Shown here in pieces: positions 44,589 through 52,428 of a stretch of 64,000 nucleotides of DNA. The DNA comes from Thermococcus guaymasensis DSM 11113. Its GTDB lineage: Archaea; Methanobacteriota_B; Thermococci; Thermococcales; Thermococcaceae. Made by a program: the position numbers and the translations under genes. The notes beneath the pieces were generated by a model. That model was not told where the DNA came from. It ran no database searches and was given only the letters and a program-made list of their open reading frames with translations. The stretch spans positions 558,001 through 622,000 of the forward strand of contig NZ_CP007140.1 of NCBI RefSeq assembly GCF_000816105.1, read 5' to 3'. The stretch's first letter is position 1, and each line of letters opens with the position of its first letter.

Positions 44589-45434
44589 ATGAACCGTGAA
44601 ACCGAGGGAACGCTCTTAGCGTTCGTGGTGCTGATACTCCTCGGCCTTGAACCCGTCGTGATCAAAGCAAACCCAGTTAACCCCCTTGCCTTCGCCTCGC
44701 TTTCGGCCATAATTGCGTCCCTAATCCTCTGGCCCATTGTCCTGCTCCGGGGTCAGGCTAGGGAAGTCCTTGAGAGGCCGGGAGAGCTGAAGAAGACCTT
44801 CCTCACGGGCCTTTTTGCGACCGCTATAGCTTATTCCCTCTTCTCCTATGGGACGAGGCTAAGTTCCGCCGTAAACTCCGCTATAATAACGCGCTTCGAG
44901 GTGTTTTACTCGTTCCTAATCTCGTGGCTTCTCCTGAGGGAGAGGATAAGCGGGAGGGCCGTGCTCTCTGCACTCACCTTAATCGCGGGTGTGTTTCTCG
45001 TGGTCACGCAGGGGAAGAGGCCCGAGCTCCTGAAGGGTGACGTCCTGCTCCTCCTAACTCCCTTATTCTGGCAACTCGGGCACGCGGTGGCGAAGAAAAC
45101 CAACTACAGCCCGTTAACAATAGCGGCGCTAAGGAACACCTTCGGTGGGCTCCTACTCCTCGTTCCGGCCGTAATAATGGGCTTTGCCTTTACACGGTTC
45201 GCGCTGACCGAGGGGATAATAATAGCGCTCACCCAGGGCCTCTGGTACCTTGCAATAGCGCGGATTAACCTCTCGAAGGCGACCGCCATCTTAACTCCCG
45301 CCCCAGCTCTAACCGTGCTCATCTCAACTGCCGTCCTCGGGGAGACGGTTACGGTTTATCACTTATCCGGCTTAGCCTTAATAACCCTCGGAACTCTGAC
45401 AATCAGCAGAGAGGAGAGCGGGGTGAGAGAATGA
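44589..45434 (+). CDS. EamA/DMT-family transporter
   Basis: 281 residues with ten membrane helices in two repeats of five, as in EamA drug/metabolite transporters (first repeat LLAFVVLILLGLEPVVIKAN, second GDVLLLLTPLFWQLGHAVAK). It ends in ATGA overlapping the MBL-fold hydrolase (45431-45434), so the two are coupled. Substrate unknown. Confidence 0.9.
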   Translation: MNRETEGTLLAFVVLILLGLEPVVIKANPVNPLAFASLSAIIASLILWPIVLLRGQAREVLERPGELKKTFLTGLFATAIAYSLFSYGTRLSSAVNSAIITRFEVFYSFLISWLLLRERISGRAVLSALTLIAGVFLVVTQGKRPELLKGDVLLLLTPLFWQLGHAVAKKTNYSPLTIAALRNTFGGLLLLVPAVIMGFAFTRFALTEGIIIALTQGLWYLAIARINLSKATAILTPAPALTVLISTAVLGETVTVYHLSGLALITLGTLTISREESGVRE

Positions 45435-46198
45435 AGGTCGTAGTCCTTGGCTCGGGCTCGTACAGCGGGACTCCAAAGCCCCTGTGCACCTGTGAGAACT
45501 GTTCGCGGGCGAGGACTAACCCGGCCCTTAGAAGGACGCGGTTCTCGCTCTACTTCGATAAGACTCTGGTCGACCCGAGCCCAGACCTGCACTACCACCT
45601 TGAGAGGCTGGACAAGAAGGTGGAGCGGGTCTTAATCACGCACGGCCACTTCGACCACGTCTTCGGCCTGCCGGAACTCCAGGTCTTCAAGCGGGTTGAG
45701 TTCTACTCCCACAGGGAGGCACTTGAGGTCGCAAAAGGCCTCGTCCGGCTGGCCTTCGAGTCGGAGAGCCCCAGCGGCCACGAGTGGAGCTACCACGAGC
45801 TTGAGTTCTGGAAAGAGACCCGAATAGGGGACATGAAAGTCACGCACTTTCCTGTGGTGCACACGATAACGGCGGGAGGCTTCGTCGTAGAGGCAAAGGG
45901 CAAGAGAATAGCAGTTACCGGTGATACCGGGCCGGAGATTCTGAAGGACGAGAGGACCATAAAGCTGATGGAAGGAGCAGACCTCCTCATAGCTGAGATG
46001 ACGCACAGGGAAGCAATCCCCGGCTCGCACCTCGGGGTTAAAGAAGCCATAGAGCTCGCAAAGAGGGTTGGCGCTGGTTACACGGTCTTTGCCCACATCA
46101 GCCACAGCAACTACCCCCACGAGGTTCTGGAGAGAAAAGTGAGAGAAAGCGGCGTCGCTGGAGAGGTCGCGAGGGACTTCACGTGGGTTGAGGTTTAG
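45431..46198 (+). CDS. MBL-fold metallohydrolase (PhnP-like)
   Basis: 255 residues. The metal motif is ITHGHFDHVFGLPEL; a C-x-C-x-x-C pattern near the N-terminus (PLCTCENC) fits the structural zinc of PhnP/YycJ-like phosphodiesterases. Further ligands are in FPVVHTITAGGF, VTGDTGPEIL and FAHISHSNYPHE. These proteins cleave cyclic or linear phosphodiesters. It is translated in coupling with EamA and ends just before the small ORF that precedes the CRISPR array. Confidence 0.9.
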   Translation: MKVVVLGSGSYSGTPKPLCTCENCSRARTNPALRRTRFSLYFDKTLVDPSPDLHYHLERLDKKVERVLITHGHFDHVFGLPELQVFKRVEFYSHREALEVAKGLVRLAFESESPSGHEWSYHELEFWKETRIGDMKVTHFPVVHTITAGGFVVEAKGKRIAVTGDTGPEILKDERTIKLMEGADLLIAEMTHREAIPGSHLGVKEAIELAKRVGAGYTVFAHISHSNYPHEVLERKVRESGVAGEVARDFTWVEV

Positions 46199-46293
46199 AT
46201 CCGCCTTCTAAGGTCCGCCGGCTTCAAGACCAACGCTATGCCGAAAATTACCAGCAAGGCCAAGATTACCCCGGGGAGGAGGTCAGCGGTCAT
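46195..46293 (-). CDS. Possible 32-residue single-helix membrane peptide at the CRISPR edge
   Basis: ATG at 46291-46293 encodes MTADLLPGVILALLVIFGIA, continuing LVLKPADLRRRI and TAA at 46195-46197. One clear membrane helix with a basic tail. It overlaps the MBL gene tail by four bases. The CRISPR array begins six bases upstream, so this is either a true micro-protein or the end of a gene whose 5' part was replaced by the array. The open frame continues through the repeats, but only because the repeat lacks stops in that frame. Confidence 0.4.
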   Translation of the reverse strand: MTADLLPGVILALLVIFGIALVLKPADLRRRI

Positions 46294-46298
46294 GTAGT

Positions 46299-48074
46299 CT
46301 TTCAATTCTCCCAGAGTCTTATTGCAACGCACGTGAGAAACTACCGTTTGGCAAAGCCCCACGCTTTCAATTCTCCCAGAGTCTTATTGCAACAAGCCAA
46401 ACTTCCTGTTTAACCCCCGAAACAAAGCTAACTTTCAATTCTCCCAGAGTCTTATTGCAACTGGCCTTGGCTACGCCTACAAGGTTTACAACGAAAAGCT
46501 TTCAATTCTCCCAGAGTCTTATTGCAACCCGTGTCAAAGTCATCAAAGAACTCGAACACTTGCTCTTTCAATTCTCCTAGAGTCTTATTGCAACCGGGAG
46601 GGATTATTTGCATGTCGGGCTCTGGTTCCTCCTTTCAATTCTCCTAGAGTCTTATTGCAACGTTGTACTTGGGTCGTGGTCTGGGACTGAGACTGACCTT
46701 TCAATTCTCCTAGAGTCTTATTGCAACCGATGCCCGCGCCAACGAAGAGCTTGAAGTACGCTCTGTAAACTTTCAATTCTCCTAGAGTCTTATTGCAACA
46801 GCACACCGAATCGCCACGGCCATCACGCTCCACCACTTTCAATTCTCCTAGAGTCTTATTGCAACCGGACGATAAGGGGCTGGAGTATGATTACTACCTC
46901 AGCTTTCAATTCTCCTAGAGTCTTATTGCAACTCCCTGTCCACAATCGTGGGGGTGGTTAATGTCCCCGCTTTCAATTCTCCTAGAGTCTTATTGCAACG
47001 TTTGGAACGCGGTAAATGTGGATTGGTGATAACAACTTTCAATTCTCCTAGAGTCTTATTGCAACAATCAGCGCTTAGGATTTTAGCTAACGCGTCTTTG
47101 ACTTTCAATTCTCCTAGAGTCTTATTGCAACCCTCAAACATAGTGGCAAGCTCGTGGTAGAAACCCCCTTTCAATTCTCCTAGAGTCTTATTGCAACTAA
47201 GCACAGCGCGGTCCTTGTGGGCCTTCTGGAAAAACTTTCAATTCTCCTAGAGTCTTATTGCAACCTGCAAGCGGGACGATGAAAATCACGATAAAGAGGG
47301 TTGGCTTTCAATTCTCCTAGAGTCTTATTGCAACTCACCCCACCGTCGCGTATTGCACCACCAACCCGACTCTTTCAATTCTCCTAGAGTCTTATTGCAA
47401 CATCCAAAACCCTAATAGCACATTACCAAGAGATTTTCTTTCAATTCTCCTAGAGTCTTATTGCAACCTTTAACTTCCCTCCATAAAGTATCCAATAAAT
47501 ATTCTTGGCTTTCAATTCTCCTAGAGTCTTATTGCAACCCAAAACAGGGAAAAAGAAAAGCAGGAATGTAAGCTCTTTCAATTCTCCTAGAGTCTTATTG
47601 CAACCCCCGCCGTATCATCCTTTACCTTCCACTGATTCTCCTCCTTTCAATTCTCCTAGAGTCTTATTGCAACATATGCTCATAAGGCTCGACGGTCGGC
47701 GGGTTGGATGCTTTCAATTCTCCTAGAGTCTTATTGCAACACGCGGTACGCAATACCTCCGCACGGCCCTTCCCCCTCCTCACTTTCAATTCTCCTAGAG
47801 TCTTATTGCAACCTCGATCTTGATGTATATCTCCGTCCCCTTTGCGATCTTTCAATTCTCCTAGAGTCTTATTGCAACAAATGAACAGGGTCGTAAAGTA
47901 ATCTATGTCCTCCTCTTTCAATTCTCCTAGAGTCTTATTGCAACAGATAAGCGTCAGTGGCCGCGTCAGTGCCGATCTTCCTTTCAATTCTCCTAGAGTC
48001 TTATTGCAACGTGATTATATCGAGTTTTTGATGGGCTTTTCTGCCTTTCAATTCTCCTAGAGTCTTATTGCAAC
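46299..48074 (-). CRISPR. CRISPR array, 27 repeats of 30 bp and 26 spacers
   Basis: Repeats start at 46299, 46364, 46432, 46499, 46565, 46632, 46698, 46770, 46836, 46903, 46970, 47036, 47102, 47168, 47235, 47305, 47372, 47438, 47509, 47575, 47644, 47711, 47783, 47849, 47915, 47981 and 48045. On the plus strand each runs from CTTTCAATTC to CTTATTGCAAC; on the minus strand it begins GTTGCAATAAGACTC and ends GAATTGAAAG, the thermococcal orientation. Spacers are 34-42 bp. The four left-most repeats carry CTCCCAGAG where the other 23 carry CTCCTAGAG, marking the old, leader-distal end. Transcription is therefore leftward from the leader at 48075. No cas genes lie in this window. Confidence 0.98.
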
Positions 48075-48554
48075 AGGGCGGAAAATCCGCCCGTTTCCCC
48101 AACAAAAGGCTATAAGCACTCGAATATTTAAGCTTTTCTAGAAATCTCCCCAAAAGCTGTGTGAAGAGCCGTTAGATTGGGGCTGCAAGCGGCCCCAACT
48201 GCCAAACAATCCCCTTAGAAAACCGGGGGGACACAGTGAACATCAAAGTACATGAGGTCTATCGAGCTCTAAATCGAGAGTATTCTGAGTAGTTCTTCTC
48301 CAATCTTCCACAATAATGAAAAACAGCATTTTCAACAGGGTTTAAGACCAGCAGAGGGTCAGGCTTCCCCCATTCACATTTCCGTAAAAAAATTCGTTAT
48401 AAAGATCAGCCCAAACTATAACAGAACGTTACAATATCAAAAGAGCAAAAATCGATTTCCAAAACCCGAATAAGGCCCCATCTGGCAAAATTTACGGCCA
48501 AAAACTAAAGTTTTGAAAAATAAAGTTCCTGAACGTGATACCAAGAGAAAAGGC
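48075..48554 (-). promoter_or_regulatory. CRISPR leader
   Basis: 480 bases without a credible gene between the array and the acyl-CoA synthetase gene. Read on the minus strand, a TATA-like GCTTAAATATTCG (about 48122-48134) lies about 50 bases before the first repeat, and a perfect hairpin GGGCGG-AAAAT-CCGCCC (48076-48092) directly abuts it. A second hairpin pairs 48177-48183 with 48192-48198 (TTGGGGC / GCCCCAA). The rest is A-rich with respect to the plus strand, as expected of archaeal leaders, which supply the promoter and the insertion site for new spacers. Confidence 0.8.
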
Positions 48555-49967
48555 TCAGAGCCTTCCGTTCTCCTTCAGCCACTCGCCGTACTTGACGAGG
48601 GCGTAGACTGCATCAACGCCGTCCTCGACGGTCTCGTAGACGGGGACGCCCGCTTCCTTCTCGATTCTTCTGGCGATCCTGTGCGGGTACTCGCCACCGG
48701 GAGCAACGAAGACTATCGGCTTGCCGTACTCCCTCATCCTCGCGACGGCATCAACGATTCCCTCGTCGAGGGCCGGGCTCTGGAAGAGCGCTATGACAAC
48801 TAGGACGTCAACGTTCGGGTCTTCCAGAGCATAGCGCATGGCAACCTCGTACCTGCTCGACGGGGCGTCGCCGATGATGTCTATCGGGTTCTTGTAGCTC
48901 ATGTGCTCGGGGAGCTCACCCTTCTCTATGGACTCCGCGAACTTCTTATTGGTCCCCTCACTGAGCTCGGCGAGCTTCATGCCGCTCTCAAGCAGGCCGT
49001 CGCTCATCATGACCCCTGCTCCACCGCCGTTGGTGACTATCGCCACGCGGTTGCCCTTCGCGGGCCTCTGCATGGCCAAAGCCTTGGCGTAGTTGAAGAG
49101 CTGGCGCATGCTCTTGGCGCTCAGGACGCCCGTCTGCTCGAAGGCGGCCTCGTATATTTTGAATGAGCCCGCAAGGGAGCCGGTGTGGCTCGCGGCCGCT
49201 TTTGCTCCAGCCTCAGTCCTTCCCGCCTTGAGAATGATGATGGGCTTCTTGAGCGTGACCTCCTTGGCGACGTTGAAGAACTTCCTTCCGTCCTTGACGC
49301 CCTCGATGTAGCCGGTGATGACGCCGGTTTTCGGGTCATCGCCGAGATATGCCATGAAGTCGCTCTCGTCGAGGTCGGCCATGTTACCAAGGCTGATGAA
49401 CTTGCTCATGCCTATCTCGTGGCTCGCGGCCCAGTCGAGAATTGCCGCACCGAAGGCACCGCTCTGGCTCATGAAGGCGACCTTTCCGAAGGGCGGCCTG
49501 GCCTGCCTCTCCGGCGGGTTGAAGTTGCAGTCAAAGCCGTTCTCAAGGTTGGTGACGCCGAGGCAGTTCGGGCCGACGACGCGGATGCCCCACTTCCTGG
49601 CGCGCTTCACGAGCTCCTCCTCAAGGTCGGCCCTTCCAGCTTCCTTGAAGCCGGCAGAGATAACGACGGCGCCCTTGACACCCTTCTCGCCGCACTCGTC
49701 GATGACGTCTGGGACGAACTTAGCGGGAACGGCTATGACCGCGACGTCGACTTCGTCAGGTATGTCCTTAATGTTCTTGTAAACCGGGAACTTCTTCCCG
49801 TTTATCTCGATTTCACCACCCTTGACGTTGACTGCATAGATTTTGCCATCAAACCGGAGCGTTATGGAGCGCATTATGGAGTTGCCGATCTTCCCGGGCA
49901 CGTTGGAAGCGCCTATAAGGGCGACGCTCCTGGGATAAAACAGGAAGTCAAGGTTCGGAGCCTCCAC
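48555..49967 (-). CDS. ADP-forming acyl-CoA synthetase alpha subunit
   Basis: 470 residues. I take the GTG at 49967 (VEAPNLDFLFYPRSVALIGA) because GGAGGTG precedes it and the TATA box (CTTAAATA, 50001-50008 on minus) lies 34 bases upstream; the TTG at 50000 would lie before transcription. Domains are the CoA-binding fold (FYPRSVALIGASNVPGKIGN), the succinyl-CoA ligase flavodoxin-like part with the phospho-histidine in AAASHTGSLAG, and GGAGVMMSDGLLESG. The enzyme makes ATP from acetyl- or aryl-CoA with a separate beta subunit, not present here. It is the usual energy-conserving step of thermococcal peptide and sugar fermentation. Confidence 0.92.
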   Translation of the reverse strand: MEAPNLDFLFYPRSVALIGASNVPGKIGNSIMRSITLRFDGKIYAVNVKGGEIEINGKKFPVYKNIKDIPDEVDVAVIAVPAKFVPDVIDECGEKGVKGAVVISAGFKEAGRADLEEELVKRARKWGIRVVGPNCLGVTNLENGFDCNFNPPERQARPPFGKVAFMSQSGAFGAAILDWAASHEIGMSKFISLGNMADLDESDFMAYLGDDPKTGVITGYIEGVKDGRKFFNVAKEVTLKKPIIILKAGRTEAGAKAAASHTGSLAGSFKIYEAAFEQTGVLSAKSMRQLFNYAKALAMQRPAKGNRVAIVTNGGGAGVMMSDGLLESGMKLAELSEGTNKKFAESIEKGELPEHMSYKNPIDIIGDAPSSRYEVAMRYALEDPNVDVLVVIALFQSPALDEGIVDAVARMREYGKPIVFVAPGGEYPHRIARRIEKEAGVPVYETVEDGVDAVYALVKYGEWLKENGRL

Positions 49968-50000
49968 ATTGTCCACCTCCGAAAGTTTTTCGGGAGTCAA

Positions 50001-50008
50001 TATTTAAG
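50001..50008 (-). promoter_or_regulatory. TATA box of the acyl-CoA synthetase gene
   Basis: CTTAAATA on the minus strand, 34 bases ahead of the GTG at 49967. It decides the start choice. A 7-bp inverted repeat lies about 35 bases further upstream. Confidence 0.55.
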
Positions 50009-50039
50009 CCTTCCTCCCTATGGGGGTACATCCGGGAAC

Positions 50040-50056
50040 ATGGATATTTTATCCAT
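50040..50056. promoter_or_regulatory. Perfect inverted repeat, possible operator
   Basis: ATGGATA TTT TATCCAT: seven-base arms with a three-base centre. It sits in the 235-base divergent region between the acyl-CoA synthetase gene and the HTH-DUF211-HTH cluster, about 35 bases upstream of the synthetase TATA box. A dimeric regulator could bind; which one is unknown. Confidence 0.4.
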
Positions 50057-50082
50057 ATAGATTGTCAGACAGAAAACTGCCT

Positions 50083-50095
50083 TTACATATATAAA
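50083..50095 (+). promoter_or_regulatory. TATA box of the HTH-DUF211-HTH cluster
   Basis: A TTACATATATAAA stretch with a strong TATATAAA core, about 110 bases before the first HTH start, giving a long leader in which two AGAACGTT repeats lie. Confidence 0.5.
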
Positions 50096-50157
50096 GTTAA
50101 CTGCCACAGAGTTGCCGGAACCCCGGAGTAGACACCAAAGCAAAAGAGTTAAATTCC

Positions 50158-50185
50158 AGAACGTTCAAAAAACCGTTAGAACGTT
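50158..50185 (+). promoter_or_regulatory. Two AGAACGTT copies spaced two helical turns
   Basis: AGAACGTT at 50158-50165 and again at 50178-50185, start-to-start 20 bases, in the 5' leader of the HTH gene at 50203. The core AACGTT is palindromic, as expected for a dimeric winged-helix protein. Placement downstream of the predicted transcription start suggests roadblock autoregulation; that is inference. Confidence 0.45.
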
Positions 50186-50202
50186 TAAATTGGGTGGTGG
50201 TC

Positions 50203-50778
50203 ATGGCAAAAGTGAAAGTCATAACAGACCCAGAAGTGATAAAGTTAATGCTGGAGGACACAAGGAGGAAGATACTGGCCCTGCTGAGGAACAGGGAGAT
50301 GACGATCTCTCAGCTCAGTGAGATACTGGGGAAGACACCCCAGACAGTTTACCACCACATCGAAAAGCTCAAGGAGGCAGGGCTGGTCGAGGTCAAAAGG
50401 ACAGAGATGAAAGGCAACCTCGTCGAGAAGTACTACGGGAGGACGGCCGACGCGTTCTACATCAACCTGTACCTCGGAGACGAGGAGCTCCGCTACCTCG
50501 CCCGCTCAAGGCTCAAGACCAAGCTTGACATTTTCAAGGCTCTTGGATACGAGTTCGATGATGAGGAGCTCCTAGACGTCATGGACAAACTCCTGGAGAA
50601 AGAGCACGAGTTCAAGACAGAGATATCCAAGGAGATAGAGACCAACGAGGAAGCCCTGAAGGACTTCTCTAATGAAGACATAATACACGCCATCGAGTGG
50701 CTCGCAATGGCCAAAATGGGCCGCGACAAAGAGAGTATAGAGCTCCTTCAGAAGCTCGGGAAAATACTTAAAAAGTGA
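50203..50778 (+). CDS. ArsR-type winged-helix regulator with helical C-terminal domain
   Basis: 191 residues from the ATG at 50203 (GGTGG upstream). The winged helix spans residues 5-85 (LEDTRRKILALLRNREMTIS, QLSEILGKTPQTVYHHIEKL, KEAGLVEVKRTE). The C-terminal half is helical (ELLDVMDKLLEKEHEFKTEI). No metal-binding cysteines are present, unlike SurR or ArsR. It resembles the second HTH protein at 51110, and the DUF211 gene lies between the two. Probably a sensor of an unknown ligand. Confidence 0.85.
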   Translation: MAKVKVITDPEVIKLMLEDTRRKILALLRNREMTISQLSEILGKTPQTVYHHIEKLKEAGLVEVKRTEMKGNLVEKYYGRTADAFYINLYLGDEELRYLARSRLKTKLDIFKALGYEFDDEELLDVMDKLLEKEHEFKTEISKEIETNEEALKDFSNEDIIHAIEWLAMAKMGRDKESIELLQKLGKILKK

Positions 50779-50802
50779 CGCCCAAATTGGAAGCGATGGG
50801 CC

Positions 50803-51108
50803 ATGGCAAAGGGAATAAGGCTTCTTGTCTTGGACGTTCTCAAGCCCCACCAGCCTATGGTGACTGATCTGGCCTTAGGGCTGAGCGAGCTGGAGGGTGT
50901 GGATGGAGTTAACATAACCCTTGTAGAAATAGACAAGGAAACAGAGAACGTCAAGATAACAGTCGTTGGAGATGACCTCGACTACGAAGAGATCGTTCAG
51001 ACCATAGAAGAGTTTGGAGGGGTTGTCCACAGCATCGATATGGTCGCCGCGGGAAGAAGAATAGTAGAGGAGGAAGAAACTCCCCAGGACAAGCTGGAGG
51101 AGTATTGA
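50803..51108 (+). CDS. DUF211 family protein
   Basis: 101 residues starting MAKGIRLLVLDVLKPHQPMV. It matches the DUF211 pattern (LALGLSELEGVDGVNITLVE, VVGDDLDYEEIVQTIEEFGG, VVHSIDMVAAGRRI), a ferredoxin-like fold conserved in archaea, of unknown function. It lies between two HTH regulator genes: 24 bases after the first and one base before the TTG start of the second, a fixed neighbourhood that suggests it modulates or is modulated by them. Confidence 0.88.
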   Translation: MAKGIRLLVLDVLKPHQPMVTDLALGLSELEGVDGVNITLVEIDKETENVKITVVGDDLDYEEIVQTIEEFGGVVHSIDMVAAGRRIVEEEETPQDKLEEY

Positions 51109-51109
51109 G

Positions 51110-51667
51110 TTGAGGGAAGTTCTAATCATTACCGAGGCCGAAAAGGTCAAAGCGCTCTCTGAGGAGACCAGGTTTAGGATTCTCCAGCTCCTCAGGGAGC
51201 GCCCCATGACCATTAACGAACTCAGCAACATCTTGGGAAAGGACAGAACGACAATCTACCGCCATATAAAGATGCTTGAAAACGCGGGACTCGTGGAGGA
51301 GCTCGAAACCCCGGGAAACGAGAAAATTTACGCGAGAAGCGCAAGGATTTTCCTAATAAAGGCAGACCCCGATGAGAGTGTCGAAGAGTTCAGGCAGGCG
51401 TATCTGCAGATAGAGGCGAAGAAACTCGTTCAGATCCTGGAGAAAGCAGGGTTTAAGATAAAAGATAAAGATGCCCTCGAAAAGCTAGCAAAGGAAGTTT
51501 TGAATGAGATCGAAGTAAATTCCCAACCAATAATAAAGAAAATCTCCCAGGCGGGAGTTGAACTCACTGAGATAGAGCTCTTCCACCTCCTCAACATGCT
51601 CGTATTCCTCCAGAGCTGTGAGCTTTGCGAAAAGGCAAAGGAACTCAACAAGCTACTTCAATTCTGA
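51110..51667 (+). CDS. Second winged-helix regulator
   Basis: 185 residues from a TTG at 51110, with GGAGG within the end of the DUF211 gene. The winged helix is SEETRFRILQLLRERPMTIN, ELSNILGKDRTTIYRHIKML, with the helical C-terminal part FLQSCELCEKAKELNKLLQF carrying two cysteines three apart. It is a paralogue of the HTH at 50203 by order of elements and overall length. Co-transcription with DUF211 and the first HTH is likely. Confidence 0.85.
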   Translation: MREVLIITEAEKVKALSEETRFRILQLLRERPMTINELSNILGKDRTTIYRHIKMLENAGLVEELETPGNEKIYARSARIFLIKADPDESVEEFRQAYLQIEAKKLVQILEKAGFKIKDKDALEKLAKEVLNEIEVNSQPIIKKISQAGVELTEIELFHLLNMLVFLQSCELCEKAKELNKLLQF

Positions 51668-51742
51668 GATCCGTAGGTGATCTTGCTCTTACTTATCTCA
51701 TTGTTTATGTTATTTGAAAGAAAATCTGTAACATAGCGTAAC

Positions 51743-52233
51743 AGCCCAAGCAACCCGTTCAAGGCAGTAACCTTCGTTGCGAACCACGACACGGACATAA
51801 TCCGGAACAAGTATCCTGCTTACGCCTTCATCTTCACCTACGAGAGCCAGCCGACGATATTCTACCGCGACTACGAGGAATGGCTCAACAAGGATAAGCT
51901 CAAGAACCTCACTGGATACACGACCACCTCGCCGGCGGGAGCACGAGCATAGTCTACTACGACAGCGACGAGCTGATATTCGTGAGGAACGGCTACGGCG
52001 ACAGGCCCGGGCTCATAACCTACATTAACCTCGGCAGCGACTGGGCCGAGAGGTGGGTGAACGTTGGCTCGAAGTTCGCCGGCTACACCATCCATGAATA
52101 CACTGGAAACCTCGGCGGTTGGGTCGACAGATACGTCCAGTACGACGGCTGGGTCAAACTCACAGCCCCACCCCACGATCCGGCCAACGGCTATTACGGC
52201 TACTCAGTCTGGAGCTATGCGGGACTAGGTTGA
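51743..52233 (+). pseudogene. Remnant of an alpha-amylase gene (3' third, frameshifted)
   Basis: From about 51752 the sequence encodes [20 protein letters not shown], then [20 protein letters not shown] and [12 protein letters not shown], which matches the C-terminal part of thermococcal extracellular alpha-amylases (catalytic-site region NHDT). At about 51911-51914 CTCACTGG replaces the expected CTCATCTGG, a one-base loss, after which the other frame continues: [20 protein letters not shown]-like residues (here WIHDHLAGG with [20 protein letters not shown]) to WSYAGLG and TGA at 52231-52233. The N-terminal two thirds and the signal peptide are missing, with no start codon. Not functional. 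Confidence 0.8.
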
Positions 52234-52383
52234 CGTCTTTTCTTAATTTTCTTGCTTGTTCATAATATTTCCAAAAACGCCAAAGGAAAGGCCTAGATAC
52301 TATAACCAACTACATGAGAAGCCCCAGAATTTGCCATAAATCAAATATAAAATCGTAAATTAAAAATACTTAATGATCGTAAA

Positions 52384-52393
52384 ATTTATAAAA
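52384..52393 (+). promoter_or_regulatory. TATA box of the secreted unknown protein
   Basis: ATTTATAAAA, 36 bases before the ATG at 52429, with AAGGTGA as the ribosome site. The 195 bases between the amylase remnant and the start are otherwise AT-rich and empty. Confidence 0.6.
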
Positions 52394-52428
52394 ACGCGCT
52401 GCTAACAACATTGAGAAGGTGAAACCTC

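Noticed and set aside
46585-47987. Several open frames encoding repeated CNKTLGELK or FNSPRVLLQ
   Set aside because: They are only translations of the CRISPR repeat, which lacks stops in two frames. Spacers make the rest; no ribosome sites, no conservation.
46199-48554. cas genes near the array
   Set aside because: Neither the MBL-fold hydrolase nor the acyl-CoA synthetase has any Cas motif, and the regions between contain only array and leader.
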